Shown: positions 47,481-58,760, counted from the stretch's first letter. The stretch is DNA of 64,000 nucleotides from Calendula officinalis (GCA_963853835.1 OY970830.1:39331966-39395965), one strand, 5' to 3'. Numbers and translations are program-made. Notes: generated by a model from the letters alone, not told the origin.

Positions 47481-47546
47481 TTTCAGTCCTATCCCAACAT
47501 ATTAACAAATTAACTATTTGTGATGATGACCTACACATATAAGTAT

Positions 47547-47808
47547 TGTTGAAAGTAAGCTATACTCAAGACTCTTAAGTTTGGTAGTTATTTGATCGGT
47601 TGACAGTTACATCTGTTTAGTAACAGACACAACCGTTTATTAGCCTTCACAACTGTTGGGGGTGTATATATATATAACACTCTGTAAATTAGTTGTTGTG
47701 TGTCTATTTATCAATAATATACGTTGTTATAAGAAACATAATTTAAGTTTCCTGCATTTTCTGTGATTCTGTGTACTTTTCTGCATTTACTTTGTTGCTG
47801 TATTTACA
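47547..47808 (+). mobile_element. Possible short solo LTR of a Ty1/copia element
   Basis: Starts TGTTGAAAGTAAGC and ends TATTTACA. It has a TATA box TATATATATATAA (47668-47680) followed 30-60 bp on by CAATAATATACG and ACATAATTTAAG polyadenylation-like words, as in short copia LTRs. No matching target duplication was found at these ends, so the ends or the class may be wrong. Confidence 0.35.
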
Positions 47809-47893
47809 TCCATAATATTTTGCATACAAAATGTAATATTATTTAAAAATAGCAAACACTAAACAAACTGAATTTAAATATTGAATAAATTAC

Positions 47894-48006
47894 CAAGCAA
47901 TGTCACCTTGCAAAATATTCAGCAAAACTGTCGCTGCAATATCATCAACATTATGCCATGCAGCTAGTTTGCCCACTTTTAACAAAGCAGCACCGCAATG
48001 AACAGC
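47894..48006 (-). CDS. Candidate single exon of an unknown gene
   Basis: Between an acceptor TTTTTTAAG and a donor GTAATT on the minus strand lies a 113-nt segment open for 37 codons: AVHCGAALLKVGKLAAWH, then NVDDIAATVLLNILQGDIA. The composition and splice context look coding. The family was not recognised and flanking exons were not found. It may be another captured or broken gene piece. Confidence 0.3.
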
Positions 48007-48009
48007 CTT

Positions 48010-50609
48010 AAAAAAAATATTCAATTTTTATAAATAAATAGCATCCAATATGACTATAAACATTATGCTAGTTCTATTATTAAAAAAAACGATATAGGAT
48101 GTTGTATGAATTAACAGTACAACAACTTATCCGATCTGTTTTTTAGCTAATTATGTTGGTAAATGGTGATACTGATACATATTTGAACCGCTAGAGATAA
48201 ATAAATTATACGGAGTATCTCATTAAACTATAAATAATTAGTAAATCGATTACAAACATGATATTATTTCAATAATACTTTGTAAATACTAAATAAATAC
48301 AACATGTTCCAAGGTTTTATACTTTTATGCATTAGATATGCACGTTTACTAACTTTTGATCCTAGTCATCATTGAAGGGCACAAAGTCGAGATGCAACTT
48401 TAAGTTCTTTTTCGGATTTTAACGATGACATAAATATGGATTACATAAATATCAATATGAATTAAATTGCAATAATTTGAATATTTAATTAAATAAAACA
48501 AAAAGGAGGTAGAATTTCACCAAAGTGATTGCTGATTATAGTTGTGGAACTGTCAAACTTTAGATTCTGAAGAAACACAATTACCGATAAACCCGCATTA
48601 ATTCCAACATCCAACCAAATCTTCATCATTTTCCTTCTTTTAATTGTTACTGTTCTTGTTCTCGTACTCTTGTTTTTTATGTTACCTGTAACTAAAAAAT
48701 AGATAATTAGAAAAAATAGATAATTAATAAAAATCCTAATAAAGTGATTTCAAAAGAGTGTAAATTTCGAGTTATTGTTTTGCTAGAAAAGGGGCATGTG
48801 TTTAGTTTTGACATATGTCTGTGGGTAATTGAAGTGTTTAACCTTTTCAGTGGGTAACCGGTAGCACTACTTCAATCTCCTTCATCTTCATCCTTTTTTC
48901 TGCAAAAACCCCCCATTTATTCAACACTCAACAAAATCTTCATCATATCTCTTCTTTTTCTTCTTTTTTTGTTATTGTTTTTGTACAAATATGATTTCAT
49001 AACAGGTAAAGTTTACACCTTTAGATCATCTTCATCACCAGATTTCGTCAATCAAAACCCGCAAACCAAAAAGATCCAAAATTCCCCCAAATTCTTCGTT
49101 CCAGATTGAGGCACTCACCTCTGGAAAGAAGAAAGAGAAGTCTGAAAAGAAGAAAGTTATAACATTTGAATACCTGCCCTTATAACATTTGTGTTGCGTT
49201 GGAGATGAAGGCTGCGTTTTAGTTGCAGCGTTCAGATGAAGAAGAAGATGGAATAATAAATTAGGTTTTAGGTTTTTAAGTTTTTAGGTTTGGGCTTTTG
49301 GACATCTTAAGTTCTATTTTGTGGGCTAAGAAAAAAAAAAAAGTCTTTTTGGGTTTCAATTAAAAAACACTGAAATTTTTATTTTCATTTTAGTTCCATT
49401 TTTTTTTGGCTAAAAAATTAGAAATTAACTGCTATAATTTTTTGACAATATGCATCAATAAATTATTTTTTAGGTTATCTTTTATAAAATAAATGAAAAG
49501 GAAATAGTGAGATGTAAATTAAAATGGTGTGGTGTGGTATGTATTCCTAGATATGATGTGGTGTGGTTGCTGAGGTGGCAGATAATGTGACAGAAAAATT
49601 TGGTGTGGGTGTTGTACTCATACCCCATAGCCTTAGAAAACGAAAGCAAATACAGTGATAAGGTAATGTATACACGCAATCAGGAGGAGCAGGTTGATTT
49701 GAGAAGATTGTAAGCATGGTCTTGTACTTTTGGTGGTATGGCAAGTCTGGCACACTTTCTGTCTCACTCCGTAATATCATCAAAAAAAATCATATTCATA
49801 TTATTGAAAATGAATTTCATCTTATATTAAATAATAACAACCAGATATTTGAAGATTATTTCCTATGCATTAGAGGCTTAATCCTCCATGAGGATCTTGT
49901 GCGTATAATAAGGACTAATCCCCTCAATGTCATATATTTCTTATGCAATTGCCTTTTTATGGGGCTTGATGACATAAAGTAATTTAGATATTTTGCAACC
50001 CGTGAGAGAAGAGGAGATGTTGAGATGTGCACACATAACATAGACTCACCTTGTAGGAACATGTATTCGAGATGGCTTATTGAAGGTTTAAGTTAGGTTG
50101 GAGGGTCCTCCATACATATTTTAAGTTTACACTAGTGTGAAGCTAATTTTGGCGAATGCTACCTCATGAGATAAATGGTGTAGATAAATAGGGTGGTTAA
50201 CCCTACTCATAAATTTTCTAAGCCTATATACTAAATCAAACATGTGATTGCTTTCTCATCATTTCATTTCCATTTATTTTTTAAACATATTTATTAAAAA
50301 TACAAATATTTATTTTAACACACAACTTCTTTTGTTCATATGCTTTCTTTTTATAAGCCTAATCTTTTTTTTATAAAAGGCCCGTATAAAAAAAATTAAA
50401 AATGGCCCAAGAAAAACTTAAAACTCTTTTGTTAAAAGCCCAAACAAAATCAAAAAATATTTAAAAACCCCATCTATCTTCTTCTTCACACAAAAAGGCC
50501 CGTGTGTGGGTGGGGGGGTGGGGGGGGGGGGGGGTCGGTATTCCAACCCATGACTACGCTGTTGCCATGCCACCTCACCCCCTACGTCCTCTTCTCTCCT
50601 ACCCATACC
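48010..50609. other. Spacer with degenerate repeats
   Basis: No gene recognised. The blocks near 48600-48700 and 48910-49010 (AAATCTTCATCAT, TTCTTTTTAATTGTT-like) are diverged copies of one sequence. GGTGTGGTGTGG words at 49500-49640 suggest an old MITE. An 88-residue ORF at 49716-49982 has no known features. A G-rich run lies at 50505-50533. Confidence 0.35.
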
Positions 50610-50999
50610 GAGCAGCCTAAAAAGCCTCACATCATATTGCTCGATGAACCATGAAATCATCTTGTAAGTTTTAGGTTCTCATAGCATAATAGAATTGTTC
50701 TTTTTAATCACTGTAATGTTGGTTTTGAAAATTTGAAAAACGCAGGATTTGGATGTTGTAGAAGCATTAATACAGAGTCTTGTTCTCTTCCAAGGAGGGG
50801 TTCTCATGGTAATTTTTATTTATTTATTTTATGAAGCTAATATATTTGTTGTAATATTTTTGTGCGTTTCAGGTAAATCACGATGAACATCTAATTTCGG
50901 GCAGTGTTGACCAATTGTGGGCTGTGTCCGAACTCCGAAGGCAGGGTGACACCTTTTAGTGGCGCATTCCAAGATTACAAGAAGAAATTGCAATTTTAA
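50610..50999 (+). pseudogene. ABCF-type ATPase pseudogene, C-terminal end
   Basis: Three exons with GT-AG introns. 50610-50663 ends KKPHIILLDEP*NHL, a Walker B and D-loop with TGA where the family has a Ser or Thr codon. 50746-50808 reads DLDVVEALIQSLVLFQGGVLM. 50873-50999 reads VNHDEHLISGSVDQLWAVSE and, after a small frameshift, GRVTPFSGAFQDYKKKL before TAA. This is the C-terminal ATPase domain of an ABCF protein (GCN20-like; soluble, ribosome-associated family) with the H-switch His at HDEHL. The stop and the shift show a pseudogene. Upstream exons (Walker A, signature) are missing. A MITE sits five bases beyond its stop. Confidence 0.85.
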
Positions 51000-51006
51000 T
51001 CACTTA

Positions 51007-51513
51007 GGCCCCGTTTGTTTTGACGTAATCCTTCGTAATTGTAATTCAATTACATTACGGAGGGACGTTTGTATGGACTTTTTTTTCGTATTTCAGTTAC
51101 GACGTAATTTTGAATTACGATATTCGTTGTAATTGAAATCCGTCTCGACACCCTATAAATTCAATTACGGCCCTTTAGTGAACTAACATTTGAATATTTT
51201 GTATGCTTAAGAATTTAAAATCGTTTAAAAAAATTTCAAAAAAAAATTCAAAAAACTAAAAAAACAAAAAAAATAATTTTTTTTTTAAATATTAATAAAA
51301 TTTAAAAAATAAAAAATAAAAAACTTACAAAAAAATAATAATAAAATTAAAAAAAAAAAGAATCTAAAAAAATTAAAAAAAATGCATAAGTATTGATATG
51401 AATTCCAACTCAATATTTTGGTAGCGAAACACATAACCGTATTCAATTACAACCGAATTCTTTTCCAATCGAATTCAATTACAACGGAAGATTACGTTGA
51501 GCCAAACGCCCCC
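51007..51513. mobile_element. PIF/Harbinger-type MITE (Tourist-like)
   Basis: Begins GGCCCCGTTTGTTTTGACGT and ends ACGTTGAGCCAAACGCCCCC, an imperfect inverted repeat of about 24 bp, with TTA duplications at 51004-51006 and 51514-51516. TTA sites and GGCCCCGTTTG-type ends are typical of Tourist MITEs. The body is AT-rich with no transposase. Confidence 0.8.
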
Positions 51514-51829
51514 TTAATCACTTTTGTAGCCAACCTTCAATCGTTTACTATTGATGCAATTTTGGTAATTATTTATAGGAAACCAAATTTGACATTCAAA
51601 CTTGAAATCTGTAAGTTAGTTTTGAAAAACTATGAACTACTTGTGTGTAGCACAAATCTAAAACAATTTAAGCTTAAGTTCTAGGAGATTTACAAACTAA
51701 AGTGTTAGGTTTATGAATAAAAAGTATATGAATGAATGGGACAAAACTTGTAATATTGCCACCTAAGCATAGAGAGAGGGAGATTATGGACCCTATTCGG
51801 ATCAAATTTGGATCTAGTTGCGGTGTGGT

Positions 51830-52020
51830 GTGATTAGGGGTGTAAATGAGCCGAGCCGAGCCGAGTCCGAGCTCGACTAGGTTCGAGCTCGGCTCGTTTA
51901 AGTTTTAAGGAGCTCGAGCTCGGCTCGTTTCGAGCCTTATATGTAATGCTCGAGCTCGGCTCGTTTAGGTTTTCGTAGGTTCGGGCTCGGCTCGATTAGA
52001 CTCATTTAAGCTCTCATATA
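51830..52020. repeat. GAGCTCG/GGCTCG iterated repeat
   Basis: GAGCCGAGCCGAG and GAGCTCGGCTCG words recur at short spacing after AGGGGTGTAAATGAGCC. This is a familiar plant dispersed repeat pattern (hAT-like MITE ends are my guess). CpG-rich against an AT-rich background. Confidence 0.5.
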
Positions 52021-52100
52021 CACAAAATATATAAAAAAAAATTATTTAATTATAATATTTAATTTAATATATTATGTAAACATTTCATTTTTATATTATG

Positions 52101-52129
52101 TTATATATATATATATATATATATATATA
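52101..52129. repeat. (TA)n microsatellite
   Basis: A short TA run at the end of the GAGCTCG repeat region. Confidence 0.9.
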
Positions 52130-53640
52130 AGAAAATGGTCATTCTAAATTAACTCCATAGTAAAAAAATCATTATGAAACAATGATTGGAATGATTGGAA
52201 AGAAGTGTGATTACAAGTGATTATTAAAATAATGATTGGAAAGTGGACCCTATTTTCTTTAGTAATAATAATCACATCTTTATTAATTACTAATTTTATT
52301 AATTTATATATTACTAATTTTATTGATTGACAATAATTACTAATTTTATTAATTTATATATCATATTTTTATTTATTTTGTATTTACTAATTTATAGTGA
52401 CTTTACTTTATATTTAATAATAATAAGAACACGTTATATGTTTAAATATTAGTAAATATAAAATTGTTTTAACATGTAGATAAAATAATACTTTAAATAT
52501 TTAAAGTCAATTTTTTTAACTTATACGTTAAACTGAAATCATAAACATTGATTATGAAATTAGCCTTTTATCATTTATGTACAAGTACACGTGTTGTTAT
52601 ATGGATATGTTTTAGAAATTGACTCATCTTTATCATGTTGTCTGCTTTACTTCGTCACACACACATAGAAGAAATTAGGTTTTTGAAGATTTTGCTTAAT
52701 TTACTTGTCATTCTTCTTGTTGATTCCGATTTTGAGTAAATTTAAAGTAAGTTTTTTTCTCTTAAAAGTTAGGGTTCTTAATTCTTGAGAAAAAATAATT
52801 AAAGTGCAAAGAATATATACAAATTATTTAATAAATTATGCAAAATTATTTAATAAATTATTAATATATATAAATTATTTAATAAGTTATTCACCAGTTA
52901 TTAAAATAATAAAAGTTAAAATTAATAAATTATTTAATAAATCATAATCTTCTTCTTCTATTTCAAATTTATTGAAGCGTAACCATTAAAAAATAAGAAG
53001 TAATACTATATTAATTAAATAAGATTAATATATTAAAAAATAAATAAATTATATTGAGAATGTGTATGAGTAATGAGTACTATCTATTTGGTAAAGGAGA
53101 TGTACATTTTTCAACATTTTACTTTTAAATTGTTGAAGTCTTTTTAATAGGATCCTAAGAAAAAAGTTATTGTTATATAACTCGTATTTTTCCGTGTACT
53201 GTCATTGTGTCGGGACTTGGGGCCACATAAAAAAGAAGGGCAATCATTGAAAAAGAGTGCCATGTAATGAGTTAGTGGAAATTAGTAATTTCAAGATTAA
53301 TGATAATATTGAGTTAATTAATATATATTTAAGTTAGGTTATATTAGTCAAATCTAGTTGGTTACAAAAGCTAATATATATTAAAGAGAAATCAAAGGAA
53401 GCATTAAACAACTTAATCAAATAAATTTTGGGTTTCGAAATCTATAGATGTAGTTGGATAATATTAAATAGTTGGTTTGTATCTATAGTATGTTGATGGT
53501 TAGTTCTTAGCTTATATTTTTATCTTCCTGTGTAATCATGTTAAGTTTTTGTTGTTAAATTGAAGTAGTTTAGATATTAGATTGTTGTTAGTAATTGATT
53601 GGCGGTTATTTTTGACCCGGTCCTTATATTAAAGTTTACT
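52130..53640. other. AT-rich spacer
   Basis: No gene recognised. TAATTTTATTAATTTATATAT-like phrases repeat at 52280-52370, and TTATTTAATAAATTAT-like phrases at 52820-52950, giving local low-complexity repeats. Confidence 0.4.
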
Positions 53641-53820
53641 TAATTAGGTGGCGGATATAGCAAGAAAATGTTATAGTGTCTTTGGTGTTCCTAGGTGGCA
53701 TTTAACCATGGCGTGAATGCAAAGGGAACACCGCCCCCTCCACCCCGTGGTGGTTTTTGTGATGACACTGTGACCACGCTCACAAAAGAGCACCACTGTG
53801 GTGGGCATCAAAATTGGTCG

Positions 53821-53821
<1 letters not shown>

Positions 53822-53859
<38 letters not shown>
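53822..53859. repeat. Run of 38 consecutive G
   Basis: An uninterrupted poly-G tract between CGC and CTTCAC, inside a GC-rich 200-bp island (53690-53890). It yields artefactual poly-Gly and poly-Pro ORFs. The exact length is liable to assembly error. Confidence 0.85.
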
Positions 53860-54689
53860 CTTCACATGTGGTGGATGTATCGTACGGTGAGCATTTCCTC
53901 TAAAATGATGTGGTTTTATTGCTTAGGTAATAATTTTGATGTGATTTTATGATCCATACCAAGTAGCCTTAATACGTTACACTTTGAATTCTATTTAGTT
54001 TTTGTAAACTAGTTAATTAGGTAAAGATTTCTAGAAATATGGAAATAAAAAAGATCATAATCACGATTTATAATATTCCTTGCCTACATCGTCTTGTGGA
54101 AATTCTAGGCGTAACAAACTTCTATTAAAGTTTGGTTACCTGTCAAATTGCTAATCAACGACATGGTAGCCAATTTTACAAAACCAGAAAGATAAGAGAG
54201 AGTTAAAGCAAGACTCAACAATGGCATTTGAAAATGGATTTGTAGGGTTAGACGATTAGTTTGTTGTTTTGTGACAATCTCAATCACATCCACTAAATTG
54301 GGTCCATAGTCATAGAGTCATGGGTAGCAATTCAAACCCATCCACTTACGTTTCGTGTTTTAAGAGACACGTGTCACCCACAAGAAATAAAAAATAAAAA
54401 ACATGTCCATACTCAATAAGAAGCATTATAACTTTCCTTTTTATGTGATGGACAACAAGAAGAAGCGTTTTAATAACAAAGACTCAATTACATACCAAAG
54501 TTCCTTTTTACATTTGCATAATTTTCATTTCATCTCATTACCCACCTCAAAAAATATAACGTTTCTTAATTTGTAGCATACACACATTAACCACCAAATA
54601 TTGATTTTCCTTTTTCCTATTCAGAACATGGAACTCAATATACCCTTTTAATTGTCCTCAAATGTCAAAATTACAGGATGCAACACATT

Positions 54690-56142
54690 TCACTCTTCAG
54701 CATTGATTCCAAAAATCCGGACCTTGTGCATGTGAGGGAATTTAGCAATTACCAGCACAAAAACCACCACTGTGTTCAAAAACAGCATCGGGTTCTGGTA
54801 GTCTGTTGTGTGTGATGCATCTGTAAAAACATCCAAATAACAAGAAATTATAAGCAATAAAAAAAACTTTTAAAATAAAATATTCATAGTAGGATTTTGT
54901 TAGATCAAGAACATATTTTCTTTAAGATAGCAAAATCCCATTTTGTTTCTCATGATCTAGACACCTAAAAAGTATTTAAGTTGTCTAAAATCTATCTAAA
55001 TCATTCCTTTATTTCCTAAATTGTTGTGTGCAAAGATTACAATATCAAGATATATATTAAGTAGGATTACACCATTTCTAGACTGCTTGTAGGAAATATA
55101 CAACCAAACATGCTCAAGGTCTCTGAATCCATCTATGGTGGGATGCCCTGCCTTAACTCTCATAAACCCTAAATTAAAAAAAAAAAAAAACAATTGTATT
55201 GATTTTCATACCGGGGTATGTTTTTGATGAAAAGCTTGTTAATTATCATACAAAATGAATATATACAGAAAATTTTAAATTTCTATGTTCTACTAGATCT
55301 TCAATTTTGTGTTAATTTCTCACCAATATTGGTGTAATGTCCTAATAATAATAATAGTTATGCCTAGAGCAGAGTAACAGATTATGCAATCCAACAGAAT
55401 TCAATATGCAATAAATACCAAAAAATAATGAGCTTGAAGAAAACTTACAGAACTAGAGGTACAACAGTAAGAAACTTCCTGTTGCGAGTGTGAGCTGTTT
55501 GCCACTATCAATTTGCTCCCACCAAGTCAACCTGTTGTAGATACCTTGGTCATCAGCAAAAGGTGTTCCTTTCTTCCAGTGAAAAAAGTGATATGTAACC
55601 TAATTTAAGAATTAAAAACATAATTTGTATTAACTTTAGCTAAATAAAACCCAATTTTTGCCATTATGCTTCTCAAACAAATACTCTTATTTATAATTGA
55701 ACTATAGTCCTAAACTCTGTCATAAAATCAACTTCAATTATGATATAACAAAACAATTGTAAACACAGATCAAGCATGATTTACAAAATATTCACACTTT
55801 AAAACCCTAAACCAGATAACATAACCTCAAAATTACATCAATACAGCTAAACCTAAAGCAAATTGGTCCTAACGCGATCATAACAAAGTGATCATGTATG
55901 CAAAACTAAAACTTAAATCGAAACGAAATGAAATGAAATTGAAGAAAAGAGTATACCAGAGCGTGACAGAGATTGACGGTTGTCCAGGCCATGCCGGGAG
56001 AACAGCCGGTGACGGAGAGAACGACGAGCCAAGCGAAGAACAGAATGAGTATGTAGGTGGTCCAGACGCCGGGATACATGAACCACTCGGTATTCCGGTT
56101 GAGATCCGTCGGCGGCACCGCCTGGACATACAAGTTGGCCAT
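54690..56142 (-). CDS. ORMDL family protein (ORM1-like), three exons, frameshift in exon 2
   Basis: ORMDL proteins are ER membrane regulators of serine palmitoyltransferase, the first step of sphingolipid synthesis. Exon 1 (56142-55957, 62 codons) starts MANLYVQAVPPTDLNRNTEW and holds the first hydrophobic segments (TTYILILFFAWLVVLSV). Exon 2 (55599-55449) gives VTYHFFHWKKGTPFADDQG and GIYNRLTWWEQIDSG. Exon 3 (54820-54690) gives ASHTTDYQNP, a hydrophobic segment and KFPHMHKVRIFGIN to the TGA. The starting Met matches the family. In exon 2, CTCACACTCGCAAC has two bases more than the family's LTRNRKFLT coding needs, which would lead to an early TAG, and codons for the YLI before ASHTT are not seen at the exon junction. 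It is either a young pseudogene, a sequence error, or has unusual splicing. The frame of exon 3 does fit the 151-nt exon 2. Confidence 0.85.
55057..55175 (-). other. Open segment inside ORMDL intron 2
   Basis: Within the 628-nt second intron lies an open minus-strand stretch, GFMRVKAGHPTIDGFRDLEH, after a TTTAG acceptor-like site. It may be an inserted exon fragment of another gene or chance. Not recognised. Confidence 0.25.
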
Positions 56143-56418
56143 TTTTGTGAGCTCGCTAAGAAGAATCGAATATTGTATTCCGGTGATGTATGAAGGATTA
56201 TGGAGTAGGTGTGTATTGGTCGGAAGGTGGTCGGTGAGTGTGGACTGGAAGAGATGATTGTTTGTTGTTTGGTGCTGGTAATTGGTAACGGCGGTGGTGG
56301 TGCTTATTAGCACGCAAAGTTAGACCTAATTGAAACGCATAACCAACCAAAACTACATTCAATACTTTTCGGATAAATACATTATAATCATAGCATATTA
56401 AAAAAAGAAAATATTTAG
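56143..56418 (-). promoter_or_regulatory. Presumed 5' UTR and promoter region of ORMDL
   Basis: Sequence upstream of the ORMDL start. It reads open for 57 codons on the minus strand without a plausible upstream Met for the family, so it is treated as leader. No clear TATA box could be assigned. A MITE begins at 56419, about 280 bp upstream of the start codon. Confidence 0.4.
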
Positions 56419-56596
56419 GATAATTGCATTTAAGCCTACCATTTATACCTACTCATAGGCCTACTCATTAGATGAAGACACGTGTCAAAATCAAGGGATA
56501 ATATTAGGAGAGAGAATTAGTGAAATACACATGTAATCCTATCAAGTGGGTAGACCTATGAGTAAATCTAAATGGTAGGATTAAATATCATTTCTC
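56419..56596. mobile_element. Small MITE with 9-bp target duplication (Mutator-like)
   Basis: Inverted ends of about 50 bp: CATTTAAGCCTACCATTTA and CTACTCATAGGCCTACTCA on the left pair with TGGGTAGACCTATGAGTA and AAATGGTAGG on the right. AATATTTAG flanks both sides (56410-56418 and 56597-56605). The 178-bp body has no ORF. A 9-bp duplication suggests the Mutator superfamily. Confidence 0.75.
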
Positions 56597-56605
56597 AATA
56601 TTTAG

Positions 56606-56810
56606 ATATTAATTTTAATCTTTTAGAAAATATACTAATATATTTATTTTCGGATTTTTATTTAATTTGTGGAAACTATTTGTTGTTGGAGATTATTATT
56701 TTATTTAGTTTTTTCAAAATAATTTTTATCTAGCTTTATCATATCTTTTCTTTCTTTTTATATATTTCACATTCCATCCCTCCCACTAAAGAAGTCATTG
56801 TCATTTGATA
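56606..56810. other. Short AT-rich spacer
   Basis: Nothing recognised. Confidence 0.4.
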
Positions 56811-56812
56811 TA

Positions 56813-57126
56813 CTTCATCCGATTCAAAATAAGTGATACACTTTTCTTTTTGGGGTGATTCAAAATAAGTGATACACTTTGAAAAGTTTCCTTATTTGGC
56901 AAATAAAATGGGACCCACACCCACTAACTATCTACTTTAATAAAGTGAAATGACCCATTTACCCTTACTTTTTTACTTTTAAACATCATTAACCTTACTT
57001 TATTCAAAAGGTGTGGGACCCATTCCCCACTAACCATCCAATTAATCTAATTTAACCATCATTATAATTTTTTGCCTCAAAAACCGTGAAACCCCAAGTG
57101 TATCACTTATTTTGAATCGGAGGAAG
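56813..57126. mobile_element. Stowaway-type MITE
   Basis: Begins CTTCATCCGATTCAAAATAA and ends with the matching inverted sequence TTATTTTGAATCGGAGGAAG. It is flanked by TA dinucleotides (56811-56812, 57127-57128), the Tc1/mariner signature. The left end holds a second copy of ATTCAAAATAAGTGATACAC (about 56857), so the terminal repeat was partly duplicated. 314 bp, no ORF. Confidence 0.85.
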
Positions 57127-57128
57127 TA

Positions 57129-57760
57129 AAATTTCTTTACATGAATAAAAATTGTTCTATAGGAAATCACCTCTCTTTAATTTTAGATTTGATCCAAATT
57201 TCGATTGACTATATTTAAAAACCATATACATGTAAATTTGATTAACTATATATAAACGTTTTTTTATTTATTTTAATGTTTCAGTTGTTGTGGTAGGTAC
57301 TTTTAGCTAGAAAGTCGTTGCTATTATTGTCATGTTGTTGCATATTTGGATGCGTAATATGGATGTAATTTAATCCGGTACCTTTCCTTTTTCTATATCT
57401 TTTCAATATTCACCACACTCTTGTTTCTCAATTCCTTGTGCCAAAAAGTTTGGTCGTTCGAGTCACTTTGACTGTCACACATATCACTTAACTTTCTTTT
57501 GAGAAATTATGTCTTCATAGCCATATTTCTATTACTTCTAAACTTGACATGTGTAATCTATTAACTCTTTCCTCATATAATTCTTTAATTATGACATTAA
57601 CGCATGCGTAGGAAGTCGAAGGCGCATGTCCTTCCTGTGAAAGTTTCTCCCAAACAGGGGGTGAAGATCTCCGCATCTCAGAGGTAAGATCCCTCCTACT
57701 ATTCCTTTATCATCGGACATATGCAAGGAACATGATGATGTGGTTTCATTGTCGAGATTG
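57129..57760. other. Spacer without recognised gene
   Basis: AT-rich to about 57590, then a more GC-rich segment (57600-57760) leading into the ORF at 57763. No splice pattern was assigned. Confidence 0.35.
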
Positions 57761-57762
57761 TT

Positions 57763-58134
57763 GTGGCTGACACTCACACTACTCCGGTCCCAATCCGGGT
57801 CCCTACTGTGACTAAAAACCCGTTTGACATTTTGAACGAGGTTATTGCTGATCCTTTAGACTCGGAAAAGTGTGAGGTTGATTATTATATTACTATTAAG
57901 GGGTCGGGTTTGTCTCTAAAACGCTTTGCCTCGTGGCCAAGAAGGAAAGCCATGTATTTTTTGAGACAGTGGAAAGAGCTTTATGGGATAGATCCAAATG
58001 GGAACCTTATTGGTTATGTCCCGACAGTAGATGAGCCGGTAGCTGAGGAGGCGAGACGACTTAGTGGATGTTGTCTGGGACTTGAGTCTCAGGTTCTTGT
58101 GTTTGTGGTTGGTGTTGTATTGTTATTCGTTTGA
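57763..58134 (+). CDS. Unidentified ORF, possibly the end of a LINE or other retroelement protein
   Basis: 123 residues. Residues 1-30 are Pro/Val/Thr-rich (TTPVPIRVPTVTKNPF). The middle has FDILNEVIADPLDSEKCEVD and a basic aromatic part, FASWPRRKAMYFLRQWKELY. The last 25 residues are Val/Leu-rich and probably read beyond the true end. Downstream, TTTCTAGGTTTGG and T/G-rich sequence resemble the spacer between LINE ORF1 and ORF2, but no RT follows. The start codon at 57763 may be internal, because upstream sequence is open in frame only for a short distance. Family not recognised. Confidence 0.35.
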   Translation: MADTHTTPVPIRVPTVTKNPFDILNEVIADPLDSEKCEVDYYITIKGSGLSLKRFASWPRRKAMYFLRQWKELYGIDPNGNLIGYVPTVDEPVAEEARRLSGCCLGLESQVLVFVVGVVLLFV

Positions 58135-58469
58135 TGTCGCTTTATCAGAGTTGTATGTCTTCCTAGCTTTTCCTTCTTTCTAGGTTTGGATAGGCTGATG
58201 TACCTTTTTTTGGGCTGCTTTCGATCCCTATGTCTATACATTGGGGGTCTTTAGCATGCTTGTTTTGTATTCTTTATTTTCATTTATGTCTTTTATCGGG
58301 CTACGTCCGTTTATCAAAAATAATCAAGACCATTTCTCCTTGCTTTTTACAAACGTTGGTCGTTGTCATCCTGAAATTGCCAACACCATTGCCATTGTCT
58401 ATTAATGTTGAGAAAGCATATGTAAAAATAACTAGTCGGGTTTATAGGTTGTGCTAAGCGCAACCCATC

Positions 58470-58760
58470 CCATGATGCTTAGGCATGTGAACAAATTGAA
58501 TGAACACGAATGGAATCTTCTTCGTGTTCGTTCGTTATGGAAAAAAAATGTTCGTCACCTGTTCGCGAACACTTAAATGACCGGACTTTTGTGCTCATGC
58601 TTGTTTGTTAAGAAAATTAAGTGTTCATAAACAATTTCCTTAAAAAAAGGTAAATGAACATAAGTAAATGAGCATTTACAAACAAACCTTAACGAACAAA
58701 AATGAACGAACAATATTTTTAAAATTGAGTTGGCTCGTCCAGTTCAACAAGCCTTATCGG
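58470..58760. repeat. GTTCGTTCG-type iterated repeat
   Basis: AGGCATGTGAACAAATTGAA opens a stretch where GTTCG, GAACGAAC, GTTCAT and ATGAACA words recur on both strands, ending CAGTTCAACAAGCC. This matches a dispersed plant repeat style made of short diverged words. It has no ORF. The preceding 58140-58470 shows T-rich sequence without a gene. Confidence 0.45.

Noticed and set aside
47547..47808. Confident solo LTR call
   Set aside because: TG...CA ends and a TATA box are present, but no target duplication matches, so it was kept only at low confidence.
53671..53952. Poly-Pro and poly-Gly ORFs
   Set aside because: Artefacts of the 38-nt G run.
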